NCBI GenBank assembly: GCA_021158725.1
Contig: JAGGUB010000031.1
Span: 1-15,914, forward strand
DNA: 15,914 nt
Direction of reading: 5' to 3'
Source of the DNA: Caldifarciminota bacterium
GTDB taxonomy: Bacteria > Hydrothermota > UBA3073 > NMUJ01
This document shows positions 1 through 7,420 of the stretch, piece after piece. The first letter of the stretch is position 1. The number at the start of each line of letters is the position of its first letter. The notes beneath the pieces were generated by a model. The model was given only the letters and a program-made list of their open reading frames with translations. It ran no database searches and was not told the DNA's origin. Both the position numbers and the translations under genes were made by a program.

Positions 1-534
1 CTCGTATGTTTCATCATGTATCAACCTCTCTCGATATTTAGCCACAAGTTTGAACCCATTTGCTTCAATCTCCTCAATAACATCTTCTACACTGAGCTCC
101 TGTAACTCCCACATCGGGCTATCGTCACGATTATGCTTTGGATAGACCGACAGCAGCCCCTCTGGTTTCAATATCCTGTGAAACTCTTGATACAACCTAC
201 CTCTTCTCACTTTATCCATAAAGTGTAGCACATCATACGCCAATATAACGTCAACTGCATCATCTCCAATCACACGCAAGCTGGTCTCATCCCCGTGTAT
301 GGTGACAACATTTCTTACTCCATACATCATTATACGGGATTTCAACTTTTCCAACATATCATCGTTCTCATCCACCGCATACACTGTACCGGTTGCACCC
401 ACCAACTTTGCCGCTGGAATAGCATAGCATCCGCTACCACAACCAAAATCCACCACTATATTACCTGATTTTACACCAATCGCCTGCAGGAACCGTTCAC
501 CCTCACCGTTGAACCAATCTCCGCAATCCCCCAT
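1..534 (-). CDS. Class I SAM-dependent methyltransferase, partial (C-terminus outside window)
   Basis: The open frame starts at an ATG (534) and runs for 178 codons without a stop to the window edge, so the C-terminus is missing. A Rossmann-fold methyltransferase core is clear: motif I VVDFGCGSGCYA at about residues 27-38, an acidic residue ending strand 2 in YAVDEND (52-58), a motif like DVILAYDVLHFM (95-106) after strand 4, and HRILKPEGLL (119-128) before strand 5. This matches the broad Methyltransf_11/31 group that transfers a methyl group from S-adenosylmethionine to small molecules or proteins; the substrate cannot be read from the sequence. The start lies 3 bases after the stop of the preceding methyltransferase gene, so the two are probably co-translated. 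The last visible part, rich in acidic residues, resembles the region before the final beta hairpin of these enzymes. The family call is firm and the role is unknown. Confidence 0.85.
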   Translation of the reverse strand, partial: MGDCGDWFNGEGERFLQAIGVKSGNIVVDFGCGSGCYAIPAAKLVGATGTVYAVDENDDMLEKLKSRIMMYGVRNVVTIHGDETSLRVIGDDAVDVILAYDVLHFMDKVRRGRLYQEFHRILKPEGLLSVYPKHNRDDSPMWELQELSVEDVIEEIEANGFKLVAKYRERLIHDETYE

Positions 535-537
535 TTA

Positions 538-1170
538 TCACTTCACCGCCCTGATCACCACGAACCCACCCTCACCGTACCCAGGTTTCACCTGTGCCAC
601 CTGTGTCATCCTTTCTGGTAGCTCAAATATTGTTTGCCATACCTGTAACTCCTTAAACCCCAGCTCATTCAACCACCCCATCACCTCCTCAGTGGAATAG
701 AATTTTGCATACCTATAAAATTTACTCTTATGCTTTCGCTTCATATACCATCTACCCAGAAAGCTGTCCTTATCTATCATACCGATGATCACACATCCAC
801 CAGGCTTAACCACCCTCTTCGCCTCCTTGAGCACCTGCCACACATCTTCCACGAAACATATTGTAACAACTATCAACACGTAATCAAACACATTGTCATC
901 AAACGGTAGCTCTTCGCCTTTTGCTTCGATAACTTCCACCCCACGTCTACGTGCCATATCGGCCATCGCCTTCGCGGGTTCAACTCCTATCTTCACACCG
1001 AGTGCTACCGCAAACCTTCCCGTACCCACACCTATCTCCAGCCCTTTACCATCTTTCGGTACACACATTTTAAGCGCCACAATCTCCGATTCATATGCAA
1101 ACCTATGCTTATCAAACCACGCATCATACTCTTCTGCATATTTCTCAAAGATTTCAACCCCATCACACAT
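538..1170 (-). CDS. Class I SAM-dependent methyltransferase (UbiE/Methyltransf_11 type)
   Basis: This is a 210-residue soluble protein with a complete SAM-binding fold. An N-terminal helix (FEKYAEEYDAWFDKHR, about 8-23) is typical of this family. It is followed by motif I GLEIGVGTGRF (43-53), an acidic strand-2 end GVEPAKAM (62-69), the GEELPFDDNVFDYVLIV segment (85-101), and RVVKPGG (119-125). It should use S-adenosylmethionine to methylate an unidentified substrate. The sequence after about residue 130 (DKDSFLGRWYMKRK and onwards) is the substrate side and I do not recognise it. The gene follows the HycI-like protease by 17 bases and precedes a second, different methyltransferase by 3 bases. 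Its position at the tail of a hydrogenase operon could mean a role in the same redox pathway or simple transcriptional read-through. The start is ATG with only a weak GTGA-type ribosome site. Confidence 0.9.
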   Translation of the reverse strand: MCDGVEIFEKYAEEYDAWFDKHRFAYESEIVALKMCVPKDGKGLEIGVGTGRFAVALGVKIGVEPAKAMADMARRRGVEVIEAKGEELPFDDNVFDYVLIVVTICFVEDVWQVLKEAKRVVKPGGCVIIGMIDKDSFLGRWYMKRKHKSKFYRYAKFYSTEEVMGWLNELGFKELQVWQTIFELPERMTQVAQVKPGYGEGGFVVIRAVK

Positions 1171-1187
1171 TATCTCACTTCTATAAA

Positions 1188-1664
1188 CTATTGTGTTACC
1201 GCACTTCGGAATATCTTCACCAACTCCTCCAACGCTTTCGTCACCCTCGGTGACAACCCCTTACCGAACTCCAGTTGCTCCGGCTGTATACCGATCAGAA
1301 ACACCTTAAACCCCTCATCCTCCCAATACTTTATCACGAAGCTCAACGGCAACTTATGTGTCGACAGTGTCTCCCCCTCTATAGCTTCACGTGTCAACAC
1401 CTTCATCGTACCAGGTGTTTTCCCCATATTAGTTGCATCCACCAGTATTATGACATCGGGTTGCAGTTTAGCCACCTTACCCAGATAGTTCTCCGGCACC
1501 TCACCTGCATCTATCGCCACAAACCTATCACTTGTAAAATCCTTAATTCTTTCAACAAACTTTGGCCCCACTCCATCATCACCACGTAATGTATTACCCA
1601 CCCCTATAACCACAATCTTACCACCTCGATGTCGTTCCAGGAACTCACGTATTTCGTCACCCAC
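1188..1664 (-). CDS. hycI: HycI-like [NiFe] hydrogenase maturation endopeptidase
   Basis: This 158-residue member of the HycI/HybD (M52) family removes the C-terminal peptide of a hydrogenase large subunit after nickel insertion. The N-terminal IGVGNTLRGDDGVGP (20-34) holds the conserved GxGN and Asp30. A second aspartate lies in ILVDATNMG (Asp76) and a histidine in LSTHKLPLSF (His103); these line up with the nickel-sensing Asp16, Asp62 and His90 of E. coli HycI. The segments PENYLGKVAKLQP, VDATNMG.TPG, STHKLPL and FLIGIQPE all resemble E. coli HycI more than HyaD, HybD or FrcD types. It is therefore assigned to the group 4 large subunit at the right end of the window rather than to MvhA. The start is a GTG, because no ATG, GTG or TTG lies between it and the upstream in-frame stop at about 1697. 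A 45-base AT-rich gap separates it from the other protease gene. Confidence 0.88.
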   Translation of the reverse strand: MGDEIREFLERHRGGKIVVIGVGNTLRGDDGVGPKFVERIKDFTSDRFVAIDAGEVPENYLGKVAKLQPDVIILVDATNMGKTPGTMKVLTREAIEGETLSTHKLPLSFVIKYWEDEGFKVFLIGIQPEQLEFGKGLSPRVTKALEELVKIFRSAVTQ

Positions 1665-1684
1665 TACCCAATACCTGTCTTCAC

Positions 1685-1692
1685 TATATATT
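1685..1692 (-). promoter_or_regulatory. Possible archaeal TATA-like box before the HycI-like gene
   Basis: On the minus strand the 45-base gap between the two protease genes is AT-rich and contains AATATATA. Its centre lies roughly 25 bases before the GTG at 1664. If this is an archaeal promoter, transcription would begin near the start codon, giving a leaderless or short-leader message. I see no clear purine-rich BRE element, and short AT tracts arise by chance, so this is weak. It is the only gap in the left half of the window that could hold an internal promoter. Confidence 0.2.
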
Positions 1693-1709
1693 GCTCAAAT
1701 TATTAATTT

Positions 1710-2159
1710 TCAACTGCACGATATTTCCTTTGCAATTGTTTCCACTATATTATCCAACTGTTTAGCCAACTCCGGTGTCAGGTCTTCACCAAACTCCTCG
1801 TTATTCTTCACTTCTATCGCATAGATATCGATAACCTTTGGCACTTTATACCCCATCCGCCTACCCAACTCTATCACCGTAGCTAACCCACACCCATGTG
1901 ACCCCATCGGGCAGGTTTTGTCAAAATCCTCCAACTTCAACTTATATATCATACCTGGGTCACCCGTACCCGTTTTGATCGCATCTATGATCACAACCCT
2001 ATCATAGCCATCGATCTCATCCAACACACCCACCCCTGCGAGACTACATTCCTTAAACTCAACACCATTCACCCTTTTACGTAATTCCTGTACCACCCTT
2101 ATACCGATACCATCATCCCCCAGTATCGGGTTACCGAGCCCCAGTACAAGTGTCTTCAT
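1710..2159 (-). CDS. [NiFe] hydrogenase maturation protease for MvhA
   Basis: This is a 149-residue HyaD/FrcD-type endopeptidase. The metal-sensing residues are visible: LGLGNPILGDDGIG (6-19) with Asp16, VVIIDAIKTG (55-64) with Asp59, and MGSHGCGLATVIELG (85-99) with His88. The SHxCGL...ELGRRMG pattern and the following VIDIYAIEV strand resemble proteases that process group 3 (F420-type and Mvh-type) large subunits. The gene starts 15 bases after the last base of mvhA, whose product carries a 25-residue tail beyond the DPCxxCxxH motif. Its expected job is to cleave that tail after the histidine once the NiFe(CN)2CO centre is in place. The start is ATG; the nearest good ribosome site (GAGGAGAT) lies in the 3' end of mvhA, somewhat far from it, so translation may depend on coupling. 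It is clearly not a duplicate of the neighbouring HycI-like gene, since the two differ in their diagnostic segments. Confidence 0.88.
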   Translation of the reverse strand: MKTLVLGLGNPILGDDGIGIRVVQELRKRVNGVEFKECSLAGVGVLDEIDGYDRVVIIDAIKTGTGDPGMIYKLKLEDFDKTCPMGSHGCGLATVIELGRRMGYKVPKVIDIYAIEVKNNEEFGEDLTPELAKQLDNIVETIAKEISCS

Positions 2160-2173
2160 GCTAAGCTTTAAGG

Positions 2174-3631
2174 TTATCTCCTCAGCACCTTTATCGGTTC
2201 GTGTTTCGAGTTGTAAACTATCACCTCCAACGGCATCTCACCCGGCAACGTATGTGTTGCACACGCATGACACGGATCGTACGCCCTAAACGCCATCTCT
2301 ATCATATTCAATAACTTATCTGAAACCTCACCCCCTTTAATAAGCGATTTCGCTGCCTTCTCCACCGACATACATATAGCAGCAGCATTATTCTGTGTCG
2401 CCACTATGAGGTTCACCTCCCTAAGTATACCATTCTCATCAGTTTTATAGTGATGGAAAAGCGTCCCCCTCGGTGCTTCCACCACACCCACCCCCTCCTC
2501 GGGTGTAGCTTCCGGTATATTACGTACATTCGTATCCGTAAGCACTGGATCCTCCGCAAGCTGCTTCATCCTCTCCGCTGCATACACCACCTCTATAAGG
2601 CGTGCCCAATGGAATGCCAACGTGTGATGCACTGGTTTACCACCCAACACATCGTACATCTGTTCGTAATACTCCTGTGCCATCGGTGTCGCCATACCAT
2701 CAGCTGCATTGAGCCTCGCCAATGGTGCCACCCTAAATATTCCACTATCTTTACCATCGACAAACCCTTTCCAACCCACCTCCTTCAGGTATGCGAACCT
2801 CACATAAGTCCATGGTTCAACATGTTCCGCAATATACTTGAGATACTCACCAGCCGAGAATTTCGCAAACTCATTACCATCGGGGTCGACCACCCTAATA
2901 TCACCATCGTAGAAGTTGACTTTATTGTCCTTATCCACCAACCCCATATAGTAAGTTCTATGTGTATACATATCACTCCTTATCAACTCCACATACTCCG
3001 TATTCTGTACCACTTGCTTGTTGAATAACTCCATCACAAACTTAGCGAACTCCACCATAAAATCTGCCGATTCTTTAATCTTCGCCCGCTCCTCCTCGGT
3101 TAACGGTTTCGATACCCCACCCGGTAACCCACACACCGGATGTACAACCTTACCCCCTATCAACGTAATAATCTCACGACACCTCTTACGTGCTTCTATC
3201 ACCTTGCCACCGATTTCCAACCCCACCTTCCCTATGACACCCAGTATATTACGTTCACCCTTAGGTGCATCCAACCCCACAATGAACTCCGGTGCCCCAA
3301 GGAAGAAGAAATGCAACAGATGATCCTCCGCCTGGAACGCACAGTACATGAGTTCACGTATCTTCTTAGCAGCTTCCGGTGGCTCTACCTTATATAGGTC
3401 ATCGAGCGCCTTAGTTGACGCCATATGGTGTGCAGTCGGACACACCCCACATATTCGTGGTGTAATCCTCGGCATCTCCTCAGCTGGCCTACCCTCACAG
3501 AACTTCTCAAACCCACGCAACTCCGGTATCTGGAAGAATGCACGTTCAACTTCACCTCTATCGTCGAGGAATATTTCTATCTTACCGTGCCCCTCAAGCC
3601 TCGTTATAGGATCGATAGTCACACGTCTCAT
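2174..3631 (-). CDS. mvhA: F420-non-reducing [NiFe] hydrogenase large subunit (group 3c)
   Basis: This is the catalytic subunit of the MvhADG hydrogenase, which splits H2 in the cytoplasm and feeds electrons through MvhG and MvhD to HdrA. At 485 residues it has the usual length. The start of the fold is DPITRLEGHG (7-16). The L1 motif RICGVCPTAHH places nickel ligands at Cys61 and Cys64, and the L2 motif DPCHACATH gives Cys454 and Cys457. All four cysteines are present, so the enzyme should be active. A 25-residue tail follows His460, the expected cleavage site for the protease encoded just downstream. The start codon overlaps the stop of mvhG by 4 bases (ATGA). A strong AAGGAGG ribosome site at 3637-3643 sits 5 bases before the ATG, inside mvhG. 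There is no transmembrane segment or export signal, which fits a cytoplasmic enzyme. Confidence 0.95.
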   Translation of the reverse strand: MRRVTIDPITRLEGHGKIEIFLDDRGEVERAFFQIPELRGFEKFCEGRPAEEMPRITPRICGVCPTAHHMASTKALDDLYKVEPPEAAKKIRELMYCAFQAEDHLLHFFFLGAPEFIVGLDAPKGERNILGVIGKVGLEIGGKVIEARKRCREIITLIGGKVVHPVCGLPGGVSKPLTEEERAKIKESADFMVEFAKFVMELFNKQVVQNTEYVELIRSDMYTHRTYYMGLVDKDNKVNFYDGDIRVVDPDGNEFAKFSAGEYLKYIAEHVEPWTYVRFAYLKEVGWKGFVDGKDSGIFRVAPLARLNAADGMATPMAQEYYEQMYDVLGGKPVHHTLAFHWARLIEVVYAAERMKQLAEDPVLTDTNVRNIPEATPEEGVGVVEAPRGTLFHHYKTDENGILREVNLIVATQNNAAAICMSVEKAAKSLIKGGEVSDKLLNMIEMAFRAYDPCHACATHTLPGEMPLEVIVYNSKHEPIKVLRR

Positions 3632-4605
3632 TTGCGCCTCCTTCTAAGTAACGATGCCGGTAGTGAAAACCTATAGAACGTACCTGCTGGATCGACAATC
3701 TTATCTATCAACTTCTGCACCTCTTCCTCCGATAGCTTCTCCTCATCTTCCACCCCAAGAATAGATGCAATAAACGATACCGCCTTCGCACCCTGATCAC
3801 GTACCTCACTCGTCGGCCCCATACATCCACGACATGGCATGTTAGCGTTAATACAACGTTCGCCACACCCCGACCGTGTCACCGGCCCCAAACATATAAT
3901 ACCCTGTGCAAGGAAACACTTCTCCGGATCGATTATCACCTCATGTGGCCGCTTTATATCCTTTATCGATAACTTCTCCGGTTTGGTCTCATTCCTTGGA
4001 CACGTATCACATAGCGCCTTATCGGGTGCCAACACCGTACCCTTTTCCGGTAGCTCACCCTTAAGTATCGTCTCTATCGCATTCATAATGAGGTCGGGTG
4101 GTGGCGGGCACCCCGGCAGATAGTAATCCACCGGTATTGTTTGATCCAACGTCTTAACCGTATCGTAAAATTCAGGTAACGTCAGCTTATAACCATCCAT
4201 TTCCACCACCTGCTGTGGTACCACACCCTCTGGATTTGCCACAGTCGGCACCTTCTTGTAGATTCTATCAAAAATATCACTCCGTACCCAAAAATTTGCC
4301 AACCCCGGTATACCACCCAACTGCGCACATGCCCCAAACGCCACCACCAATTTCGCCTTCTCACGCAACAATTTAGCCATCTCCTCCTGTTCACTCGTCC
4401 TTATCGCCCCATTTATAAACGCAACATCTATCTCCCCCTCCTTCATCACCTCAATATCCTTACGTTTGAAGTCGAGTGCCACCGGCCAAAACACAATATC
4501 TACCTTATCAACAACCTCCAGTATCTTCTCATTGAGATCGAGCACCGTCTCCTCACATCCACCACATGATGCACACCAGTAAAATGCAAACTTTGGCTTA
4601 CCCAT
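3628..4605 (-). CDS. mvhG: F420-non-reducing [NiFe] hydrogenase small subunit
   Basis: This 325-residue electron-transfer subunit carries three iron-sulfur clusters between the NiFe site of MvhA and MvhD. The proximal cluster ligands are seen in WCASCGGCEE (Cys11, 14, 17), FGACAQLGG (Cys93) and LPGCPPPPDLI (Cys166). Further cysteines in CDTCP (199, 202), KCFLAQGIICLGP (230, 238) and SGCGERC...PCRGCMGPT (247, 251, 258, 261) supply the medial and distal clusters. There is no twin-arginine signal peptide, as expected for a cytoplasmic group 3 enzyme. The C-terminus ends in a basic run, LLRRRRK, of unknown meaning. The gene is separated from mvhD by an OsmC-family gene, which is unusual because mvhD and mvhG are normally adjacent. 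The start has an exact GGAGGT site 5 bases upstream. Confidence 0.95.
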   Translation of the reverse strand: MGKPKFAFYWCASCGGCEETVLDLNEKILEVVDKVDIVFWPVALDFKRKDIEVMKEGEIDVAFINGAIRTSEQEEMAKLLREKAKLVVAFGACAQLGGIPGLANFWVRSDIFDRIYKKVPTVANPEGVVPQQVVEMDGYKLTLPEFYDTVKTLDQTIPVDYYLPGCPPPPDLIMNAIETILKGELPEKGTVLAPDKALCDTCPRNETKPEKLSIKDIKRPHEVIIDPEKCFLAQGIICLGPVTRSGCGERCINANMPCRGCMGPTSEVRDQGAKAVSFIASILGVEDEEKLSEEEVQKLIDKIVDPAGTFYRFSLPASLLRRRRK

Positions 4606-4610
4606 GTTGT

Positions 4611-4616
4611 ACCTCC
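4611..4616 (-). promoter_or_regulatory. Strong ribosome binding site for mvhG
   Basis: The minus strand reads GGAGGT here, 5 bases before the mvhG ATG, inside the 19-base gap after the OsmC gene. It confirms the mvhG start and suggests mvhG is translated independently of the inserted gene. Confidence 0.7.
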
Positions 4617-4624
4617 ATCACTTA

Positions 4625-5038
4625 TTATTTTTCTATCTCCACCCTGTATGTAATGTCAGCCACTCTCTTAAGCACCGCCGATATCGGACAATACTTCTCT
4701 TGCGAAAGCTCAACCGCCCTCTTAACCTTATCCTCCGGTATATCCTTACCCTTCACCCTATACGCGAGCTCTATCTTTTTAAACACCTTTGGATGTTCAT
4801 CACTACGTTCACCTTTAATATTTATTTCCATGCATTCACACCCCACCTGCATCTTACGTAGGATCGACATCACATCCATCCCCGTACATCCACCCAATGC
4901 CACCAACAGCAACTCCATCGGCGTTGGCGCCATGTTTTCGCCACCAAACTCCGTTGATGTATCCATCACCACCATATGTCCTGACCCAGTCTTACCCACA
5001 AACTGCATACCATTTATCCACCTAACCGTTACTTCCAT
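4625..5038 (-). CDS. OsmC/YhfA-family thiol redox protein
   Basis: This is a small OsmC-fold protein (137 residues from the chosen ATG). The two family cysteines are present: one in the helix LLLVALGGCTGMD (Cys51) and one in KYCPISAVL (Cys117). In characterised OsmC and Ohr proteins this pair reduces organic hydroperoxides; the YhfA branch has no settled function. Two further cysteines at 67 and 69 (GCEC) are not part of the family pattern. The gene overlaps the end of mvhD by 17 bases and lies before mvhG, so it is embedded in the hydrogenase operon. A role in protecting or repairing the Mvh-Hdr complex, or in thiol or persulfide handling, is a guess. GTG (5047) and ATG (5044) lie upstream in frame; the ATG at 5038 is preferred because GGTG sits 6 bases before it. 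Confidence 0.88.
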   Translation of the reverse strand: MEVTVRWINGMQFVGKTGSGHMVVMDTSTEFGGENMAPTPMELLLVALGGCTGMDVMSILRKMQVGCECMEINIKGERSDEHPKVFKKIELAYRVKGKDIPEDKVKRAVELSQEKYCPISAVLKRVADITYRVEIEK

Positions 5039-5456
5039 TATCATCACCCGCTTCCAACCTCAACGGTCCCAGCTGCTTAAGTTCATCCACAAACTTCCTT
5101 ATCGTGACAACAAACTTACGGCTCTCACTAGCCGCTATCCATTCCAACCGTAACCGCCTCGGATCGATCCCCAGCTGTTCCAACACCTTCTTCAATAACA
5201 TCACCCTACGCAAAGTCTTGTAGTTACCATTCACGTAGTGGCAATCACCCGGATGACATCCCGCCACCAGCACACCGTCCGCACCATTCAAAAACGCCTG
5301 AAGTATAAATTCAGGATCTACGCGACTGGAACACATCGTCCTTATCACCACAAAGTTAGGCTTAATCTTTAACCTCGACGTACCCGCCAAATCAGCTGCC
5401 GCATACGAACACCATTTACAGCAGAACGCCACAATTTTGGGTTCAAACCCCTCCAT
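5022..5456 (-). CDS. mvhD: Hydrogenase-Hdr linker subunit, 2Fe-2S iron-sulfur protein
   Basis: MvhD (FlpD family) passes electrons from the MvhAG hydrogenase to HdrA in the bifurcating complex. The 144-residue protein has the family cysteines in FCCKWCSYAAADLAG (Cys12, 13, 16), RTMCSSRVDP (Cys42) and VAGCHPGDCHY (Cys67, 72), which hold a [2Fe-2S] cluster. The length is normal. It starts 4 bases after the hdrA stop, so hdrA and mvhD are tightly linked, matching their direct contact in known structures. The ribosome site is poor, so translation is probably coupled to hdrA. The C-terminal tail, DDNGSNG, is polar and lies in the stretch that overlaps the OsmC gene. An FlpD linked to formate dehydrogenase is an alternative identity in general, but the mvhG and mvhA genes downstream argue for MvhD. 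Confidence 0.93.
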   Translation of the reverse strand: MEGFEPKIVAFCCKWCSYAAADLAGTSRLKIKPNFVVIRTMCSSRVDPEFILQAFLNGADGVLVAGCHPGDCHYVNGNYKTLRRVMLLKKVLEQLGIDPRRLRLEWIAASESRKFVVTIRKFVDELKQLGPLRLEAGDDNGSNG

Positions 5457-5460
5457 ACTA

Positions 5461-7419
5461 CTATTCCAGTACTGCCTTCACCATATTCACCAGCTGTTCA
5501 TCCTTAAGATTACGTTGCTGACACGCACCCGCCGGACATCCCGCTATACAGCTGCCACAACCTTCACATTTAGCTTCATTAACCTTAGCTACCCGCTTAC
5601 CATCTTTAACCTCAATCTCCCTCGCCCCATACGGACATAATGTCACACATACACCGCACCCACTACAACGATCTTCATCAACTGTTGCCACCATCGGATC
5701 ATGCTGTAGCTCTTTCTGGCTAAACATCTCCAACACCTTACTTGCTGCCGCCGACGCCTGTGCCACCGTATCCGGTATATCCTTAGGTGCATGTGCACAC
5801 CCCGCAAGAAATATACCTGGTGTAAGTGTTTCAACCGGCCTCAACTTCGGGTGTGCCTCCGTCAGGAACCCATTCGCATCTATTTGGATCTTCAGCTTCT
5901 TCGCCAACTCATAAACCGCCGGCGATGGCACAATAGCCATCCCCAACACCACCATATCAACCCTCACCTCAAGTGGTTCACCCGTCAACGTATCAACCGC
6001 AAGCAACACCAGCTCACCATTATCTTCGTAGATTTTCGACACCTTACCCCTTATGTAGGTGACATGCTCCTCCTCCTGTGCACGTTGTACAAACTCCTCG
6101 TATCCCTTGCCATCCGACCTTATGTCGATATAGAACACAATGGGTTCACCATCTGGCACACGATGCTTGTACAACATTGCATGTTTCGTCAGATACATAC
6201 AACACACTTTCGAACAGTATGGCTTATGTAACTCAGGGTCACGTGACCCCACACAGCTAACAAATGCCACCCGCTTAGGTACCTTTCTATCCGATGGCCG
6301 TTGCACCCCACCACCCGTTGGTCCCGACGCTGACAGCAATCGCTCAAACTGCAACCCATTTATCACATCCTTGTACTTACCACCCCCATACTCACCAATC
6401 TTCTCAATCGGATATAGCTCATACCCTGTCGCTACAATTATTGCACCCACCTCTTCCTCAACAAACTCATCCTGTTCGTCAAATTTTATCGCCCCAAACG
6501 TACATACCTTTTCACATATACGACACTTACCTGTCTTAAAATATAGGCAATTCTCCCTATCGATAACCGGCTTGTTAGGCACTGCCTGCGGGAACGGCAC
6601 ATATATAGCTTTACGGGTGGTGAGCCCCATCTCAAACTCCGACGGTACCTTCGTCGGACATTTCTCCATACATACACCACAGCCAACACATTTGGACCAA
6701 TCCACATACGATGCCTTCAACCTAATCTTCACTTTGAAATTACCCACATACCCGGACAGATCCTCAACCTCCGCATAATTGTATAGCTTGATATTGGGAT
6801 GTTGCCCCACCTCCACCATCTTAGGTGTCAATATACATTGTGCACAATCCAATGTCGGAAACGTCTCCGAAAGCTGTGCCATATGGCCACCAATCGATGG
6901 ATTCTTCTCCACCAGTATCACTTCATACCCTGCATTGGCGATATCGAGTGCCGCCTGTATACCAGCGATACCACCCCCTATAACCAGTGCACGTTTGGTG
7001 ATAGGTATACTGATGGGTAACAGCTCGTCGTTTAGTTTCACCTTCTCAACAATAGACTTAACTATCTTTATCGCCTTCTCCGTAGCTTTATCCCTATCCG
7101 TATGTATCCAGCTACAATGTTCACGTATGTTGGCGATCTCGCACCTGTATGGGTTAAGCCCCACCTGGCTCACGGTATTCCTGAAAGTAGCCTCATGTAG
7201 GGTTGGCGAGCATGCCGCAACCACCACACCATTCAGTTTCTTCTCCTTGATACGTGAACGTATAAGTTCCTGCCCCGGATCTGAACACATATATACGTAA
7301 TCCTCAGCATGCACCACACCAGGGTAACCCTTAATTGCCTCCACTACACGTTTAACATCTACCGTTGATGCGATATTGATCCCACAATGACAAACAAACA
7401 CCCCAATACGTGGCTCCAT
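5461..7419 (-). CDS. hdrA: Heterodisulfide reductase subunit A, electron-bifurcating flavoprotein
   Basis: HdrA holds the FAD that splits electron pairs from MvhD, one to ferredoxin and one to HdrB. At 652 residues it matches the methanogen form, without the fusions seen in some relatives. In order: an N-terminal domain with CHCG (Cys10, 12) and further cysteines at 45 and 70; the FAD-binding GGGIAGIQAALDIANAG (148-164); the conserved SIGGHMAQLSETFP and DCAQCILTPKMV (191-202); an inserted ferredoxin domain with CVGCGVCMEKCP (244-255) and a second cysteine set (291, 299, 302, 306); and a C-terminal two-cluster ferredoxin with CSGCGVCVTLCP (585-596) and CEGCGSCIAGCP (618-629). All the key ligands I could check are present. 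No in-frame stop codon suggesting selenocysteine is seen. GGAG about 8 bases before the ATG supports the start; only 1 base separates it from the hdrB stop. Confidence 0.96.
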   Translation of the reverse strand: MEPRIGVFVCHCGINIASTVDVKRVVEAIKGYPGVVHAEDYVYMCSDPGQELIRSRIKEKKLNGVVVAACSPTLHEATFRNTVSQVGLNPYRCEIANIREHCSWIHTDRDKATEKAIKIVKSIVEKVKLNDELLPISIPITKRALVIGGGIAGIQAALDIANAGYEVILVEKNPSIGGHMAQLSETFPTLDCAQCILTPKMVEVGQHPNIKLYNYAEVEDLSGYVGNFKVKIRLKASYVDWSKCVGCGVCMEKCPTKVPSEFEMGLTTRKAIYVPFPQAVPNKPVIDRENCLYFKTGKCRICEKVCTFGAIKFDEQDEFVEEEVGAIIVATGYELYPIEKIGEYGGGKYKDVINGLQFERLLSASGPTGGGVQRPSDRKVPKRVAFVSCVGSRDPELHKPYCSKVCCMYLTKHAMLYKHRVPDGEPIVFYIDIRSDGKGYEEFVQRAQEEEHVTYIRGKVSKIYEDNGELVLLAVDTLTGEPLEVRVDMVVLGMAIVPSPAVYELAKKLKIQIDANGFLTEAHPKLRPVETLTPGIFLAGCAHAPKDIPDTVAQASAAASKVLEMFSQKELQHDPMVATVDEDRCSGCGVCVTLCPYGAREIEVKDGKRVAKVNEAKCEGCGSCIAGCPAGACQQRNLKDEQLVNMVKAVLE

Positions 7420-7420
7420 G

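Noticed and set aside
1665..1709. A terminator between the two protease genes
   Set aside because: The gap is AT-rich but has no clear stem-loop or T run on the minus strand.
2450..3028. A 192-codon open frame on the + strand inside mvhA
   Set aside because: Histidine and cysteine rich antisense translation of conserved hydrogenase sequence; explained by the composition of the coding strand.
4566..5153. A 195-codon open frame on the + strand across the OsmC and mvhD genes
   Set aside because: It is antisense to well-supported genes with intact motifs; its translation is low in complexity (Ser, Thr, Ile, Pro rich) and shows no family motif.
6140..6778. A 212-codon open frame on the + strand inside hdrA
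   Set aside because: Antisense shadow of hdrA, with no recognisable domain or ribosome site.
5461..7419. Possible selenocysteine in HdrA or MvhD, as in some methanogens
   Set aside because: All expected cysteine positions are encoded by cysteine codons, with no in-frame TGA inside the genes.
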